DNA of 64,000 nucleotides from Streptomyces sp. DH41 (lineage in GTDB: Bacteria > Actinomycetota > Actinomycetes > Streptomycetales > Streptomycetaceae), in assembly GCF_029813785.1 (NCBI RefSeq), contig NZ_JARVKY010000007.1, forward strand, positions 280,437 through 344,436. The letters are read 5' to 3'. How positions within the stretch are numbered: the stretch's first letter is position 1; each line of letters opens with the position of its first letter. Positions 32,836-41,117 of the stretch are shown in pieces. The position numbers and the translations under genes are program-made. The notes beneath the pieces were generated by a model. It ran no database searches. It saw nothing but the letters and a program-made list of their open reading frames with translations, and was not told the DNA's origin.

Positions 32836-34026
32836 ATGTCCCCGCTCTCGAAGACGCCCTCGTTCTCCCGGCGGTCCCTGCTGCGCGGCCTGGGCGGCTC
32901 CGCCGCGGCCGGAGCGCTGGGGGGCTGCGGCGTGCCGGCCGCCTACGTCGCCCCGGGCGACCGTGCCGCGACCGACCGGTCCGCCACCGAACCACGGCTG
33001 ACCTGGGCGAACTGGCCGCTGTACATCGACACCGACGACGAGCGTCCGAGCCGGCGGCCGACCCTGGAGGCGTTCGAGGAACGGTCGGGCATCTCCGTCG
33101 AGTACATCGAGGAGATCAACGACAACGACGAGTTCTTCGGCAAGATCAGCCCGTCCCTGATGAACCACCGGCCCACCGACCGCGACCTGATCGTCATCAG
33201 CGACTGGATGTGCGGGCGGTTCGTCCGGCTCGGCTGGGTGCAGGAGATGGACCGCTCCCGTCAGCCGAACGTCACCGAGCACCTCGACCCGCTGCTGCGA
33301 TCGCCCGCCTTCGACCCGGGCCGGAGGTTCACCGTGCCCTGGCAGTCGGGCATCACCGGCATCGCGTACAACCGCCGTAGGCTCGGCCGGGAGATCCGGC
33401 ACGTGTCCGAGCTGTGGGCGGACGACCTCAAGGGACGGGTGACGCTGCTGTCCGGCATGGACGAGGCGTTCGCGCTGCTGATGCAGGGCGACGGCGTGGA
33501 CATCACCGACTGGACGGCGGACGACTTCCACGCGATGTGCGACCTGGTGGAGCGGCAGGTCGACAAGGGCCAGATCCGCCGCTTCACCGGCAACGACTAC
33601 ATCAAGGACCTCGCCGGCGGGGACGTCCTGGCCTGCCAGGCCTACTCCGGTGACGTGATCCAGCTCCAGGCGGACGACCCTGACATCGAGTTCGTCGTCC
33701 CCGAGGAGGGCGCCGAGCTGTGGTCGGAGTCCCTGATGATCCCCAACCTGGCCCGTCACAAGGCCAACGCCGAGCGGCTGATCGACTACTACTACCGGCC
33801 CGAGGTCGCCGCCGAGCTGGCCGCCTGGGTCAACTACGTCTGCCCCGTGCCCGCCGCGCAGGACGTGCTCGCCTCCTCCGACGACGAGGAGACCGCCGCG
33901 CTGGCCGAGGATCCACTGATCTTCCCGGACGCGGCGATGCGCGAACGGCTCGCGATCGCGCGGGACATCGCGGCGGGGGAACGGTCGGAGTTCGCGAAAC
34001 GGTGGAACGGGATCGTGGGTGCCTAG
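32836..34026 (+). CDS. Orphan polyamine-type ABC substrate-binding lipoprotein (Tat signal)
   Basis: This 396-residue extracellular binding protein of the PotD/PotF family has a twin-arginine signal (FSRRSLLRGLGG, Arg12-Arg13) running into lipobox ALGGC (Cys31), so a Tat-exported lipoprotein. PotD-like segments include NWPLYIDTDDE, TGNDYIKDLAGGDVLACQAYSGD and ANAERLIDYYY. No permease or ATPase gene adjoins it. It is a paralogue of the potD product encoded about 8 kb downstream and may feed the same PotABC. I use ATG 32836; the upstream in-frame start at 32800 has no Shine-Dalgarno. The stop region overlaps possible starts of the next gene. Confidence 0.9.
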   Translation: MSPLSKTPSFSRRSLLRGLGGSAAAGALGGCGVPAAYVAPGDRAATDRSATEPRLTWANWPLYIDTDDERPSRRPTLEAFEERSGISVEYIEEINDNDEFFGKISPSLMNHRPTDRDLIVISDWMCGRFVRLGWVQEMDRSRQPNVTEHLDPLLRSPAFDPGRRFTVPWQSGITGIAYNRRRLGREIRHVSELWADDLKGRVTLLSGMDEAFALLMQGDGVDITDWTADDFHAMCDLVERQVDKGQIRRFTGNDYIKDLAGGDVLACQAYSGDVIQLQADDPDIEFVVPEEGAELWSESLMIPNLARHKANAERLIDYYYRPEVAAELAAWVNYVCPVPAAQDVLASSDDEETAALAEDPLIFPDAAMRERLAIARDIAAGERSEFAKRWNGIVGA

Positions 34027-34039
34027 CAGACTGACCGGC

Positions 34040-34091
34040 GTGGCGAATCAGACGTGGCGAATCAGACGTGGCGAATCAGACGTGGTGAATC
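34040..34091 (+). repeat. 14-bp tandem repeat
   Basis: GTGGCGAATCAGAC occurs three times in perfect tandem (34040-34053, 34054-34067, 34068-34081), with a partial fourth copy (GTGGTGAATC) at 34082-34091. The period is not a multiple of three, which suggests the array is not coding even though a frame passes through it. Confidence 0.85.
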
Positions 34092-34666
34092 CAGCGGGTG
34101 ACGACAAGGTGGGGGCGGCGGTCACGCTCGGGCTGCTGGCCGCCTGGGCGCTGCACGACGCCGAGGAACTGGCGACCGTACCGGGCTGGTTGCGGCGTGA
34201 GCTGCCCGCCCTGCGCGAGCGGTTCCCCAGCGTGCCGGAGGCCGTCTGGCGGCGGGCCGGGTCGGTCGGCGGACGGGAGTTCACCGTCGCGGTGGGGGTG
34301 ATGGCCGCGGTCGTGGCCTCCGCGTCCGCCGCCGGGCGGCGGACCGACGGCCGGTCGGCCGCGTACCAGACCGCGCTCAACGCCTTCGGGCTGCACGGCC
34401 TGGTCCACCTCGCGCAGGCGGGGCTCGTCCGCGGCTACACGCCCGGGTCCGTGACCTCGCCCCTGGTCGTCGTCCCGTTCACTCTATGGGCCCGGCACCG
34501 GCTGCGCCGCGCCGGTGTCCTGCGCCCCACGCGCCCGCGCGACCTCGTCCGGGGGGTGGGTCTGGCGGGCGCGGCGGTGGTCGTGTCGCACGTGGTGGCG
34601 CGACGGCTGACGGGGGCTACGGGCGCTACGGGGGCTACGGGGGCTACTTCAGCGCGGCCACGGTGA
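34085..34666 (+). CDS. HXXEE domain membrane protein
   Basis: The 193-residue product contains the family-defining motif HDAEE (in AWALHDAEELATVPGW), with hydrophobic segments around it and further on (VAVGVMAAVVASASA, LVVVPFTLWAR, GVGLAGAAVVVSHVV). The role of HXXEE proteins is not known. The start is uncertain: GTG 34085 lies just after the 14-bp repeats, GTG 34019 would overlap the previous gene and read through the repeats. The C-terminal GAT-GAT-GAT-GAT peptide comes from four copies of a 9-bp unit (34612-34647). The last 23 bases overlap the convergent hydrolase gene. Confidence 0.7.
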   Translation: MNPAGDDKVGAAVTLGLLAAWALHDAEELATVPGWLRRELPALRERFPSVPEAVWRRAGSVGGREFTVAVGVMAAVVASASAAGRRTDGRSAAYQTALNAFGLHGLVHLAQAGLVRGYTPGSVTSPLVVVPFTLWARHRLRRAGVLRPTRPRDLVRGVGLAGAAVVVSHVVARRLTGATGATGATGATSARPR

Positions 34667-35810
34667 TCGCGTCGATGACCGGGTTCGGGTCCGAGCTCTT
34701 GGCGTCCGTGGCGTTGACCGAGTACACGAGGGTGCGGCTCAGGTCGCGGGTGCCGACGATGAGCGCGCTGTAGCCGTAGCGGGATCCCGACTTGCCCCAG
34801 AAGACCTCGCCGCCCACCTCCTTGCGCTGCAGGCCCGCGCTGTGGGTCGCGCCCGGGACGCCCGCCGGGGTCGTGAACATCTCCTCCAACTCCGGCTGCG
34901 GCACGACCCGCCCCTCGAACAGCTCCGTGAGCAGCCGCTCCAGGTCGGCGAGGGTCGAGATCATGTCGCCGGCCGCCCAGCGGTCCGCGTGGTTCCACTC
35001 GGTCACGTCGACCAGCCTCACCGTCCCGTCCGGTTGCTCCACCGTCTGGTAGCCCCGGTTGTGCGGGCCGTGGACGCGGGGGTCGGTGCCCGGGAAGTAC
35101 GTGTGACGCATGCCGGCCGGGCGCAGGACCAGACGCGTGGCCTCGGCGGCGTACGAGCGCCCCGTCACCTTCTCGATCAGCAGGCCGAGGATCGTGTAGT
35201 TGATGTTCAGGTAGCGCTGCTGCTTCCCGGGTTCGAACTCCGGTCCCTTCGCGATCGCCGACGCCGCGACCCGCTGCGGGGGGAGCGTGTCGAAGCGGTG
35301 CGCGTACACCTCCGCGAAGTCGTCGCCGAGCCCGTCGCCCGGCTGGATGCCGCTGGTGTGGTTCAGCAACTGCCGTACGCTGATCGGCTTCTCGAAGTCC
35401 GGCGTGAACAGGTCGGGAAGGTAACCCTGCACCGGTGCGTCCAGGTCGATCCTGTCCTGCGCGGCGAGCCGCAGGACGGTGGCGGCGGTGACGACCTTCG
35501 TGACCGAACCGGCCCGGAAACGGGCGTTCGGATGGGCGGGCCGGCCACTGGTCAGGTCGCGTACGCCGGCGTTGCCGCGCCAGTCGCCGTCGGTGCCGCC
35601 GACCCGCACGAGGGCGGCCGTGGCGTGCTGGTCCGGGACGGCGTCGATGGCGGCGCGCAGCGCATCCCTGTCCAGCCCGTCCCTGGGCCGGTCGGTGGCG
35701 TGGGCGGCCACGGAGGCGGGCGGTGCGGCGAACGCCGGGGCCGCCAACGGGCCGACGGACAGGGCCAGGACGACGGAGGCGGCGAGGACGGAGTGGGTAC
35801 GGGCACGCAT
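34644..35810 (-). CDS. Secreted serine hydrolase (beta-lactamase/DD-peptidase family)
   Basis: This 388-residue exported protein has a signal peptide (MRARTHSVLAASVVLALSVG, cleavage near AFA-AP). The class C beta-lactamase/DD-carboxypeptidase motifs are present: SVTK (Ser102, Lys105) and YLN within QQRYLNINYT, with HTSG after QLLN. The third motif resembles HSAG near the C-terminus. It is likely a D-alanyl-D-alanine carboxypeptidase or esterase at the cell wall; beta-lactam resistance is not implied. ATG 35810 is used; an upstream ATG at 35858 would place 16 residues before the signal peptide. Confidence 0.9.
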   Translation of the reverse strand: MRARTHSVLAASVVLALSVGPLAAPAFAAPPASVAAHATDRPRDGLDRDALRAAIDAVPDQHATAALVRVGGTDGDWRGNAGVRDLTSGRPAHPNARFRAGSVTKVVTAATVLRLAAQDRIDLDAPVQGYLPDLFTPDFEKPISVRQLLNHTSGIQPGDGLGDDFAEVYAHRFDTLPPQRVAASAIAKGPEFEPGKQQRYLNINYTILGLLIEKVTGRSYAAEATRLVLRPAGMRHTYFPGTDPRVHGPHNRGYQTVEQPDGTVRLVDVTEWNHADRWAAGDMISTLADLERLLTELFEGRVVPQPELEEMFTTPAGVPGATHSAGLQRKEVGGEVFWGKSGSRYGYSALIVGTRDLSRTLVYSVNATDAKSSDPNPVIDAITVAALK

Positions 35811-35965
35811 CGACTGCTCCAGGGGTTGGGCGGTTCCGGCGGAAGGATCGCTGATCATCCTTGTGCGCCGCCTCCCCCGGCGGATCGTCGGTGAGGAGGG
35901 TGCCCGGCCCGGAGTCGGCCTCGGGGAAGTCCCTTACCAGTGACGGGACTTGTACGGGATCGCCC

Positions 35966-36670
35966 TTACGGGAGGGGCCCGTCGCCGCGTAGGGCGCACA
36001 GTGTGCCGATGCGGTTCGTCGTGATCGAGTCGACGCCCAGGGCGAGCAGCCGGCGCATCGAGCGGCGGGTGTCGGGGGTCCAGACGGAGAGCAGGTGGCC
36101 GTCGCGGTGGACGCGCTCGGCCAGCGCCCGGTCCACCAGCCCGAACCGGTAGTTGAGCCAGCGCGGCCGTACCGCCGCCAGCACGGCGGGCCTGGGCGGG
36201 GCCGCCGTGGTCCAGGTCAGCGCGATCTCGGCCGCCGGGTCGGCCGCGCGCACCGCGAGCATGGCGGCGGGACCCGCGCAGTAGTACACGCGGTCCCGCG
36301 CCCCGCACTCGCGGACGACGTCCACGATGCGCCGGACCGCACGCTCGTCCGGTCCGCCCGGCAGGTCGAGCATCAGCCGGCTGCCCCCGGTCGCGGCCAG
36401 CGCCTCCGCGAGCGTCGGTACCCGGCCTGCCGTGAGCCCGCGCACCTCCTGGGCCGACAGGGAACGCAGCGGCCGGTCCCGCTGCCAGAGCCGCTTCAGC
36501 GTCTCGTCGTGCAGCAGCACGGGCACGCCGTCCCGGGTGAGGCGTACGTCGGTCTCGACCGCGTCCGCGCCCCGGTCGAGGGCGGAGCGCAGTGAGTCGA
36601 TCGTGTTCTCGCGGTGCAGGTACGGATCGCCGCGGTGGGCCACGGCGGTCACGTCACGCGGGGAGGTCAT
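35966..36670 (-). CDS. Glycerophosphodiester phosphodiesterase
   Basis: The enzyme hydrolyses glycerophosphodiesters to glycerol 3-phosphate and an alcohol. The 234-residue TIM-barrel domain has AHRGD (catalytic His near residue 12), HRENT, VETDVRLTRDGVPVLLHD (Glu, Asp and His ligands) and VDSITTNR at the end. No signal peptide is present, so it is cytoplasmic. It begins 14 bases after the adenosine-deaminase-like gene stop on the same strand, so the two are probably co-transcribed. No link to polyamine metabolism is evident. Confidence 0.91.
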   Translation of the reverse strand: MTSPRDVTAVAHRGDPYLHRENTIDSLRSALDRGADAVETDVRLTRDGVPVLLHDETLKRLWQRDRPLRSLSAQEVRGLTAGRVPTLAEALAATGGSRLMLDLPGGPDERAVRRIVDVVRECGARDRVYYCAGPAAMLAVRAADPAAEIALTWTTAAPPRPAVLAAVRPRWLNYRFGLVDRALAERVHRDGHLLSVWTPDTRRSMRRLLALGVDSITTNRIGTLCALRGDGPLP

Positions 36671-36684
36671 GGTGGCGTCCCGTC

Positions 36685-37746
36685 TCAGGAGGAGAGCCAG
36701 GCGGCGGTGTACGTGTCGATCTCGTCCCGGATCCGCGTCTTGCCGGGCGCGTCCAGGAACGACGCCTCGACCCCGTTCTTCGCCAGCTCGGCGAGCCCGC
36801 GCTCGTCGAGGCCGAGGAGCCGGGCGGCGACGGCGTACTCGTTGTTGAGGTCGGTGCCGAACATGGGCGGGTCGTCGGAGTTGACGGTCACCAGGACCCC
36901 GGCGCGCGCGAACTCCTTGAGCGGGTGCTCGTCCAGGGTGCGCACCGCTCGGGTGGCGATGTTCGAGGTCGGGCACACCTCCAGCGGGATGCGGTGCTCG
37001 GCGAGGTGCGCCAGCAGCTTCGGGTCCTGGGCGGAGCTGGTCCCGTGCCCGATGCGCTCGGCGCGCAGGTGGGTGAGGGCGTCCCACACCGTCTGCGGGC
37101 CGGTGGTCTCGCCGGCGTGCGGCACCGAGTGCAGCCCGGCGGCGATCGCCTGGTCGAAGTACGGCTTGAACTGCGGGCGGCCGACCCCGATCTCGGGTCC
37201 GCCGAGCCCGAAGGAGACGAGCCCCTCGGGGCGTACCCGGTCGTCGGTGGCGAGCCGTGTCGTCTCCTCGGCGGACTCCAGGCCGGCCTCGCCGGGGATG
37301 TCGAAGCACCAGCGCAGTACGGTCCCGAACTCGGCCTCGGCCGCCTTGCGGGCGTCCTCGATCGCGTCCATGAAGGCGCCCTCGTCGATGCCCCGCCGGG
37401 TGGAGGAGAACGGGGTGATGGTCAGCTCGGCGTACCGCACCTGCTGCCGGGCCATGTCCCGGGCCACCTCGTACGTCAGCAACCGGACGTCCTCCGGGGT
37501 GCGGATCAGGTCCACGACGGACAGGTACACGTCGATGAAGTGCGCGAAGTCCGTGAACTGGAAGTAGTCGACCAGGGCCTCGGGGTCGGTGGGAACCTTG
37601 GAGTCGGGATGGCGTGCGGCGAGTTCCGAGACGATGCGCGGGGAGGCGGAGCCGACGTGGTGGACGTGCAGTTCGGCCTTCGGCAGCCCCGCGATGAAGG
37701 CGTGCAGATCGCGCGGGACGTCGGGGTCGACGAGGTGCTCGGGCAT
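36685..37746 (-). CDS. Adenosine deaminase family protein (unusual HxH motif)
   Basis: This 353-residue metal-dependent deaminase has the expected zinc ligands: ELHVHHVGS (His27, His29), PHAGETTG, RIGHGTS and NSDDPPMF. The first motif normally reads HxHL(D/E)G; here the L(D/E) pair is HV. This may shift substrate binding away from adenosine. The family also includes enzymes acting on adenine, aminodeoxyfutalosine and N6-substituted adenines. Gene neighbours do not point to one of these. The ATG at 37746 has a GGAGG-like Shine-Dalgarno; longer in-frame sequence upstream is unlikely coding. Confidence 0.87.
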   Translation of the reverse strand: MPEHLVDPDVPRDLHAFIAGLPKAELHVHHVGSASPRIVSELAARHPDSKVPTDPEALVDYFQFTDFAHFIDVYLSVVDLIRTPEDVRLLTYEVARDMARQQVRYAELTITPFSSTRRGIDEGAFMDAIEDARKAAEAEFGTVLRWCFDIPGEAGLESAEETTRLATDDRVRPEGLVSFGLGGPEIGVGRPQFKPYFDQAIAAGLHSVPHAGETTGPQTVWDALTHLRAERIGHGTSSAQDPKLLAHLAEHRIPLEVCPTSNIATRAVRTLDEHPLKEFARAGVLVTVNSDDPPMFGTDLNNEYAVAARLLGLDERGLAELAKNGVEASFLDAPGKTRIRDEIDTYTAAWLSS

Positions 37747-37900
37747 GGGTTCCTCCCCAGAACGGCGCCCCGGGCCGGCACGGGCCGACGGGACGCGGGT
37801 GATCGGCTGATCGGCGGGTCGGGGATCATCGTAGGCCGGTCTCACGCCGGACGGCCCGGGACCGTACCATGACGGGCACGATCGACCAGGGGGACACAGC

Positions 37901-38602
37901 ATGACGGACGCAGCACAGCCGGGTGAGGGCTCCGCCGGCGGGCACAATCCATGGGCGCCCCCCGAGGACGGGCCGTCGCCGGCCAAGGGCCACGGCGCGG
38001 CGGGGCAGCCGTGGGAGCCGGGACGGCCGCCCGCCGACGCCGTGCCGTTCGGGCAGCGGCAACCGCCGTCCGTGCACGACCAGGCGACGGTCACGGGGAT
38101 ACCGACCGGCGGCATGCCGATGCCGCCCGCCGGTTTCGCCGCTCCCGCGGACAGGGTGCCGCCTGTGCCGGTCGCGCCCGGCGGCCCGGGTGGTCCCGGC
38201 GGTCCGGGCGCCCCCGGCGGGTACGGCTACCCCGGCTACCCGCAGAGCTACGGCTGGCCCGGTGTTCCGCTGCCTCCGCAGAACGGCATGGGCACCGCGG
38301 CGATGGTGCTGGGCATCCTCGCCTGCTGCCTGTTCTGCATGTACGGCGTGGTCTCCCTGGTACTCGGCACTCTCGCCGTGATCTTCGGTGTCAAGGGACG
38401 CCGGAGGGCGGAGCGCGGCGAGGCCAACAACCACGGTCAGGCGCAGGCCGGTTTCGTCATGGGCATCATCGGCATCGTCCTGGGCATCGCCGTGACCGCC
38501 CTGATCGCCGTCGCGATCATCGCCGCGATCAACGAGGACTCGGAGTACGACGACCCCTACTACGGCACCTCCGAATCGGTGTCGGTCTCCGTGGTCCGCT
38601 GA
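37901..38602 (+). CDS. DUF4190 domain-containing membrane protein
   Basis: The function is unknown. The 233-residue protein has about 130 Pro/Gly-rich N-terminal residues (a GGPGGPGGPGAPGGYG run) and then two membrane segments at about 130-155 and 185-212, forming the DUF4190 hairpin (MVLGILACCLF, GVVSLVLGTLAVIFG). A short charged loop RRRAERGEA sits between them. The N-terminus is presumably cytoplasmic and unstructured. The ATG has GGGGG upstream. The gene stands alone between divergent and convergent neighbours. Confidence 0.85.
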   Translation: MTDAAQPGEGSAGGHNPWAPPEDGPSPAKGHGAAGQPWEPGRPPADAVPFGQRQPPSVHDQATVTGIPTGGMPMPPAGFAAPADRVPPVPVAPGGPGGPGGPGAPGGYGYPGYPQSYGWPGVPLPPQNGMGTAAMVLGILACCLFCMYGVVSLVLGTLAVIFGVKGRRRAERGEANNHGQAQAGFVMGIIGIVLGIAVTALIAVAIIAAINEDSEYDDPYYGTSESVSVSVVR

Positions 38603-38632
38603 CGGAGCGGGGGGCGCCTCCGGGCCGCCCCT

Positions 38633-39250
38633 TCAACCGTTCTCGCGCAACCTCTGCCGTGCCGCCATCAGCGCGAACCCCAGCAGATTCGCGCCCCGCC
38701 ACCGCTCCGGGTCCGTCGCCGCCTCGTCGTCCGGGGCCAGGCCGATGCCCCACACCCGGTCCACGGGGCTCGCCTCCACCAGCACCCTCCCCCCGGCGGC
38801 CGGGGGTCTTCCGTCCCCGGCCGGGGGACCCTCGTCCGGCTTCGTCCGTCCCGTGTTCAGGAGGTACGCGCGCAGCGCCGGGTCCGAGGCGAACTTGTGG
38901 ACGCTGCCCTCGACGACGATCCGGAACCGCTCCCGCTCCCACACCGCCTCGTCGAAGCCGCGCACCAGCCGCCCCGCCTTCTTCGCCCCGGCGGGATGAG
39001 CGGCCGCCAGCACCCGCCGCTCGGCCTCCGCGTCCTCGAAGAGCCGGGCCTTGCCCGCCATCATCCAGTGCTCGGCCGTCGCGTACTCCACCCCGGCCAC
39101 GGTGAACGGCGACGGCCACCACTGGCTCAGACAGCCCGGCCCGATCCGGCCGTCCGGGAGCGGCCGGTGCCCCCAGAACAGGAGGTACTTGACCCTCGCG
39201 CCCGCCCGGACCCGCCCGATCAGCGCTTCCCTGCTGTCGATGACCCCCAT
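38633..39250 (-). CDS. NADAR family protein (YbiA-like)
   Basis: NADAR proteins act on ADP-ribose-linked or riboflavin-pathway intermediates by N-glycosidase chemistry. The 205-residue chain has the family motifs FWGHRP, SQWWPSPFTVAGVEYATAEHWMM (shown as two adjoining parts of the conserved core), the KARLF segment and GANLLGFALM at the C-terminus. ATG 39250 gives the conserved start MGVIDSREALIG and has AGGAGAGGG ahead of it; ATG 39301 would add 17 unconserved residues. The stop is 30 bases from the convergent DUF4190 gene. The cellular role is not settled. Confidence 0.88.
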   Translation of the reverse strand: MGVIDSREALIGRVRAGARVKYLLFWGHRPLPDGRIGPGCLSQWWPSPFTVAGVEYATAEHWMMAGKARLFEDAEAERRVLAAAHPAGAKKAGRLVRGFDEAVWERERFRIVVEGSVHKFASDPALRAYLLNTGRTKPDEGPPAGDGRPPAAGGRVLVEASPVDRVWGIGLAPDDEAATDPERWRGANLLGFALMAARQRLRENG

Positions 39251-39517
39251 GGCCCCCGTGGCCCTCTCCTCTGTGGTCCTCGTCCCCGTGGTCCTCTCCA
39301 TGCACGCGAGTCTGGCACGCGCCACTGACACTCCGTCCGTCCTTTTCCGTGGCGACTCGACACCTGGTCGACAGATTCCGTCGCGTAACCAAATGGCAAC
39401 AACGGAATCACTTGTTGGAGGCCTAGTGCTCTGTCAGGATCGGCACTCACATCGAGCCAGAGCCACGCCGGCCCCCGGCACGGGGAGACCGCCACGGGGG
39501 AGACCAGGAGAGCCGAC

Positions 39518-41062
39518 ATGCACAACCCGGCCAACGCAGCCCCAGCCGCCCCGGCCCGGTTCCCCGCGAAGGACCGCTTCGCGGACGGGGCCCAGTACAT
39601 CGCGGGCCGTCTGACGAAGGGCACCTCCGGGCACACGCACACGGTCGTCGACCCGGCGACCGGCGAGGACGTCCTCACCTACGAGCTCGCCGGCGCGGAC
39701 GACGTCGACGCGGCCGTCGCCGCCGCCCGGGAGGCCTTCCCCGGCTGGGCCGGCGCCACCCCGGGGGAGCGCTCAGACGCCCTGCACCGGTTCGCCGAGG
39801 TGCTCGCCGAGCGTGCCGAGGACTTCGCCCGCGCCGAGTCCCTGCAGTGCGGGAAGCCGCTGAAGCTGACCCGTGAGTTCGATGTGCCGGGCACGGTCGA
39901 CAACGCGTCCTTCTTCGCCGGCGCCGCCCGCCTGCTGCAGGGGCAGTCGGCGGGGGAGTACTCCGGCGACCACACCTCGTACGTCCGCCGCGAGCCGATC
40001 GGGGTCGTGGGGTCCATCGCGCCCTGGAACTACCCCCTCCAGATGGCCGCCTGGAAGATCCTCCCGGCGATCGCCGCGGGCAACACCATCGTGCTGAAGC
40101 CCGCCGAGATCACCCCGCTGACCTCCCTGATGTTCGCCCAGGCCGCGACCGAGGCGGGCATCCCCGACGGCGTGATCAACATCGTCAGCGGCACCGGACG
40201 GCAGGCCGGCGAGCACCTCGTCGGCCACCCCGACGTGGCGATGACCTCCTTCACCGGCTCCACCGCCGTCGGCAAGCGCGTCGCCGAGGTCGCCACGGCC
40301 ACCGTCAAACGCCTGCACCTTGAGCTGGGCGGCAAGGCGCCCTTCCTGGTCTTCGACGACGCCGACCTCGACGCCGCCGTCCACGGCGCGGTCGCGGGCG
40401 CGCTCATCAACACCGGCCAGGACTGCACGGCCGCCACGCGCGCGTACGTGCAGCGGCCCCTGTACGAGGCGTTCGTCGAGAGGACCGCCGCCCTCATGGA
40501 CACCGTCCGCGTCGGCGACCCCTTCGCGCCGGGCACCGACCTCGGACCGCTGGTCAGCCACGTCCAGCGGGACCGCGTCGCCGGCTTCGTCGACCGGGCA
40601 CGCTCCTACGCGCGCGTGGTGACCGGCGGCGAGGCACCGCGGGGCGACCTGGAGGACGGCGCCTACTACCGGCCCACCCTCATCGCCGACGCCGCCCAGG
40701 ACAGCGAGGCCGTCCAGTCCGAGATCTTCGGGCCGGTCCTGGTCGTCCTCCCCTTCGACGGCGACGACGAGGGCATCCGGCTGGCCAACGACACGCCGTA
40801 CGGACTCGCCGCCTCCGCCTGGAGCCGGGACGTGTACCGGGCCAACCGCGCCACCCGCGAGATCAAGGCGGGCTGTGTGTGGATCAACGACCACATCCCG
40901 ATCATCAGCGAGATGCCGCACGGCGGATACAAGGCGTCCGGCTTCGGCAAGGACATGTCCGCCTACTCCTTCGAGGAGTACACACAGGTCAAGCACGTCA
41001 TGTTCGACAACACCGCGGTGGCGGCCAAGGACTGGCACCGCACCGTCTTCGGGGACCGTTAG
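39518..41062 (+). CDS. Aldehyde dehydrogenase, gamma-aminobutyraldehyde type (first gene of pot operon)
   Basis: This is the second PatD-like enzyme: 514 residues, catalytic Cys303 in NTGQDCTAATR, ELGGKAPF with the base Glu, and APWNYPLQMA. It is very similar in layout to the enzyme at 31237-32676 but has a 30-residue N-terminal extension. It precedes potD by 55 bases with no terminator, so it is probably the first gene of a six-gene operon ending with the PuuB-like oxidase. Predicted reaction: 4-aminobutyraldehyde to GABA, NAD dependent. Shine-Dalgarno GGAGA precedes the ATG. Confidence 0.93.
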   Translation: MHNPANAAPAAPARFPAKDRFADGAQYIAGRLTKGTSGHTHTVVDPATGEDVLTYELAGADDVDAAVAAAREAFPGWAGATPGERSDALHRFAEVLAERAEDFARAESLQCGKPLKLTREFDVPGTVDNASFFAGAARLLQGQSAGEYSGDHTSYVRREPIGVVGSIAPWNYPLQMAAWKILPAIAAGNTIVLKPAEITPLTSLMFAQAATEAGIPDGVINIVSGTGRQAGEHLVGHPDVAMTSFTGSTAVGKRVAEVATATVKRLHLELGGKAPFLVFDDADLDAAVHGAVAGALINTGQDCTAATRAYVQRPLYEAFVERTAALMDTVRVGDPFAPGTDLGPLVSHVQRDRVAGFVDRARSYARVVTGGEAPRGDLEDGAYYRPTLIADAAQDSEAVQSEIFGPVLVVLPFDGDDEGIRLANDTPYGLAASAWSRDVYRANRATREIKAGCVWINDHIPIISEMPHGGYKASGFGKDMSAYSFEEYTQVKHVMFDNTAVAAKDWHRTVFGDR

Positions 41063-41117
41063 CCATCACGCCAGGCCGCCGACCACGGCCGACCCACCCG
41101 AAAGGGCAACCACGCGC

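Noticed and set aside
34612..34647. Four 9-bp GGGGGCTAC-type units as a regulatory array
   Set aside because: They are in frame within the end of the HXXEE gene, encode Gly-Ala-Thr triplets, and overlap the convergent stop; simple coding slippage explains them.
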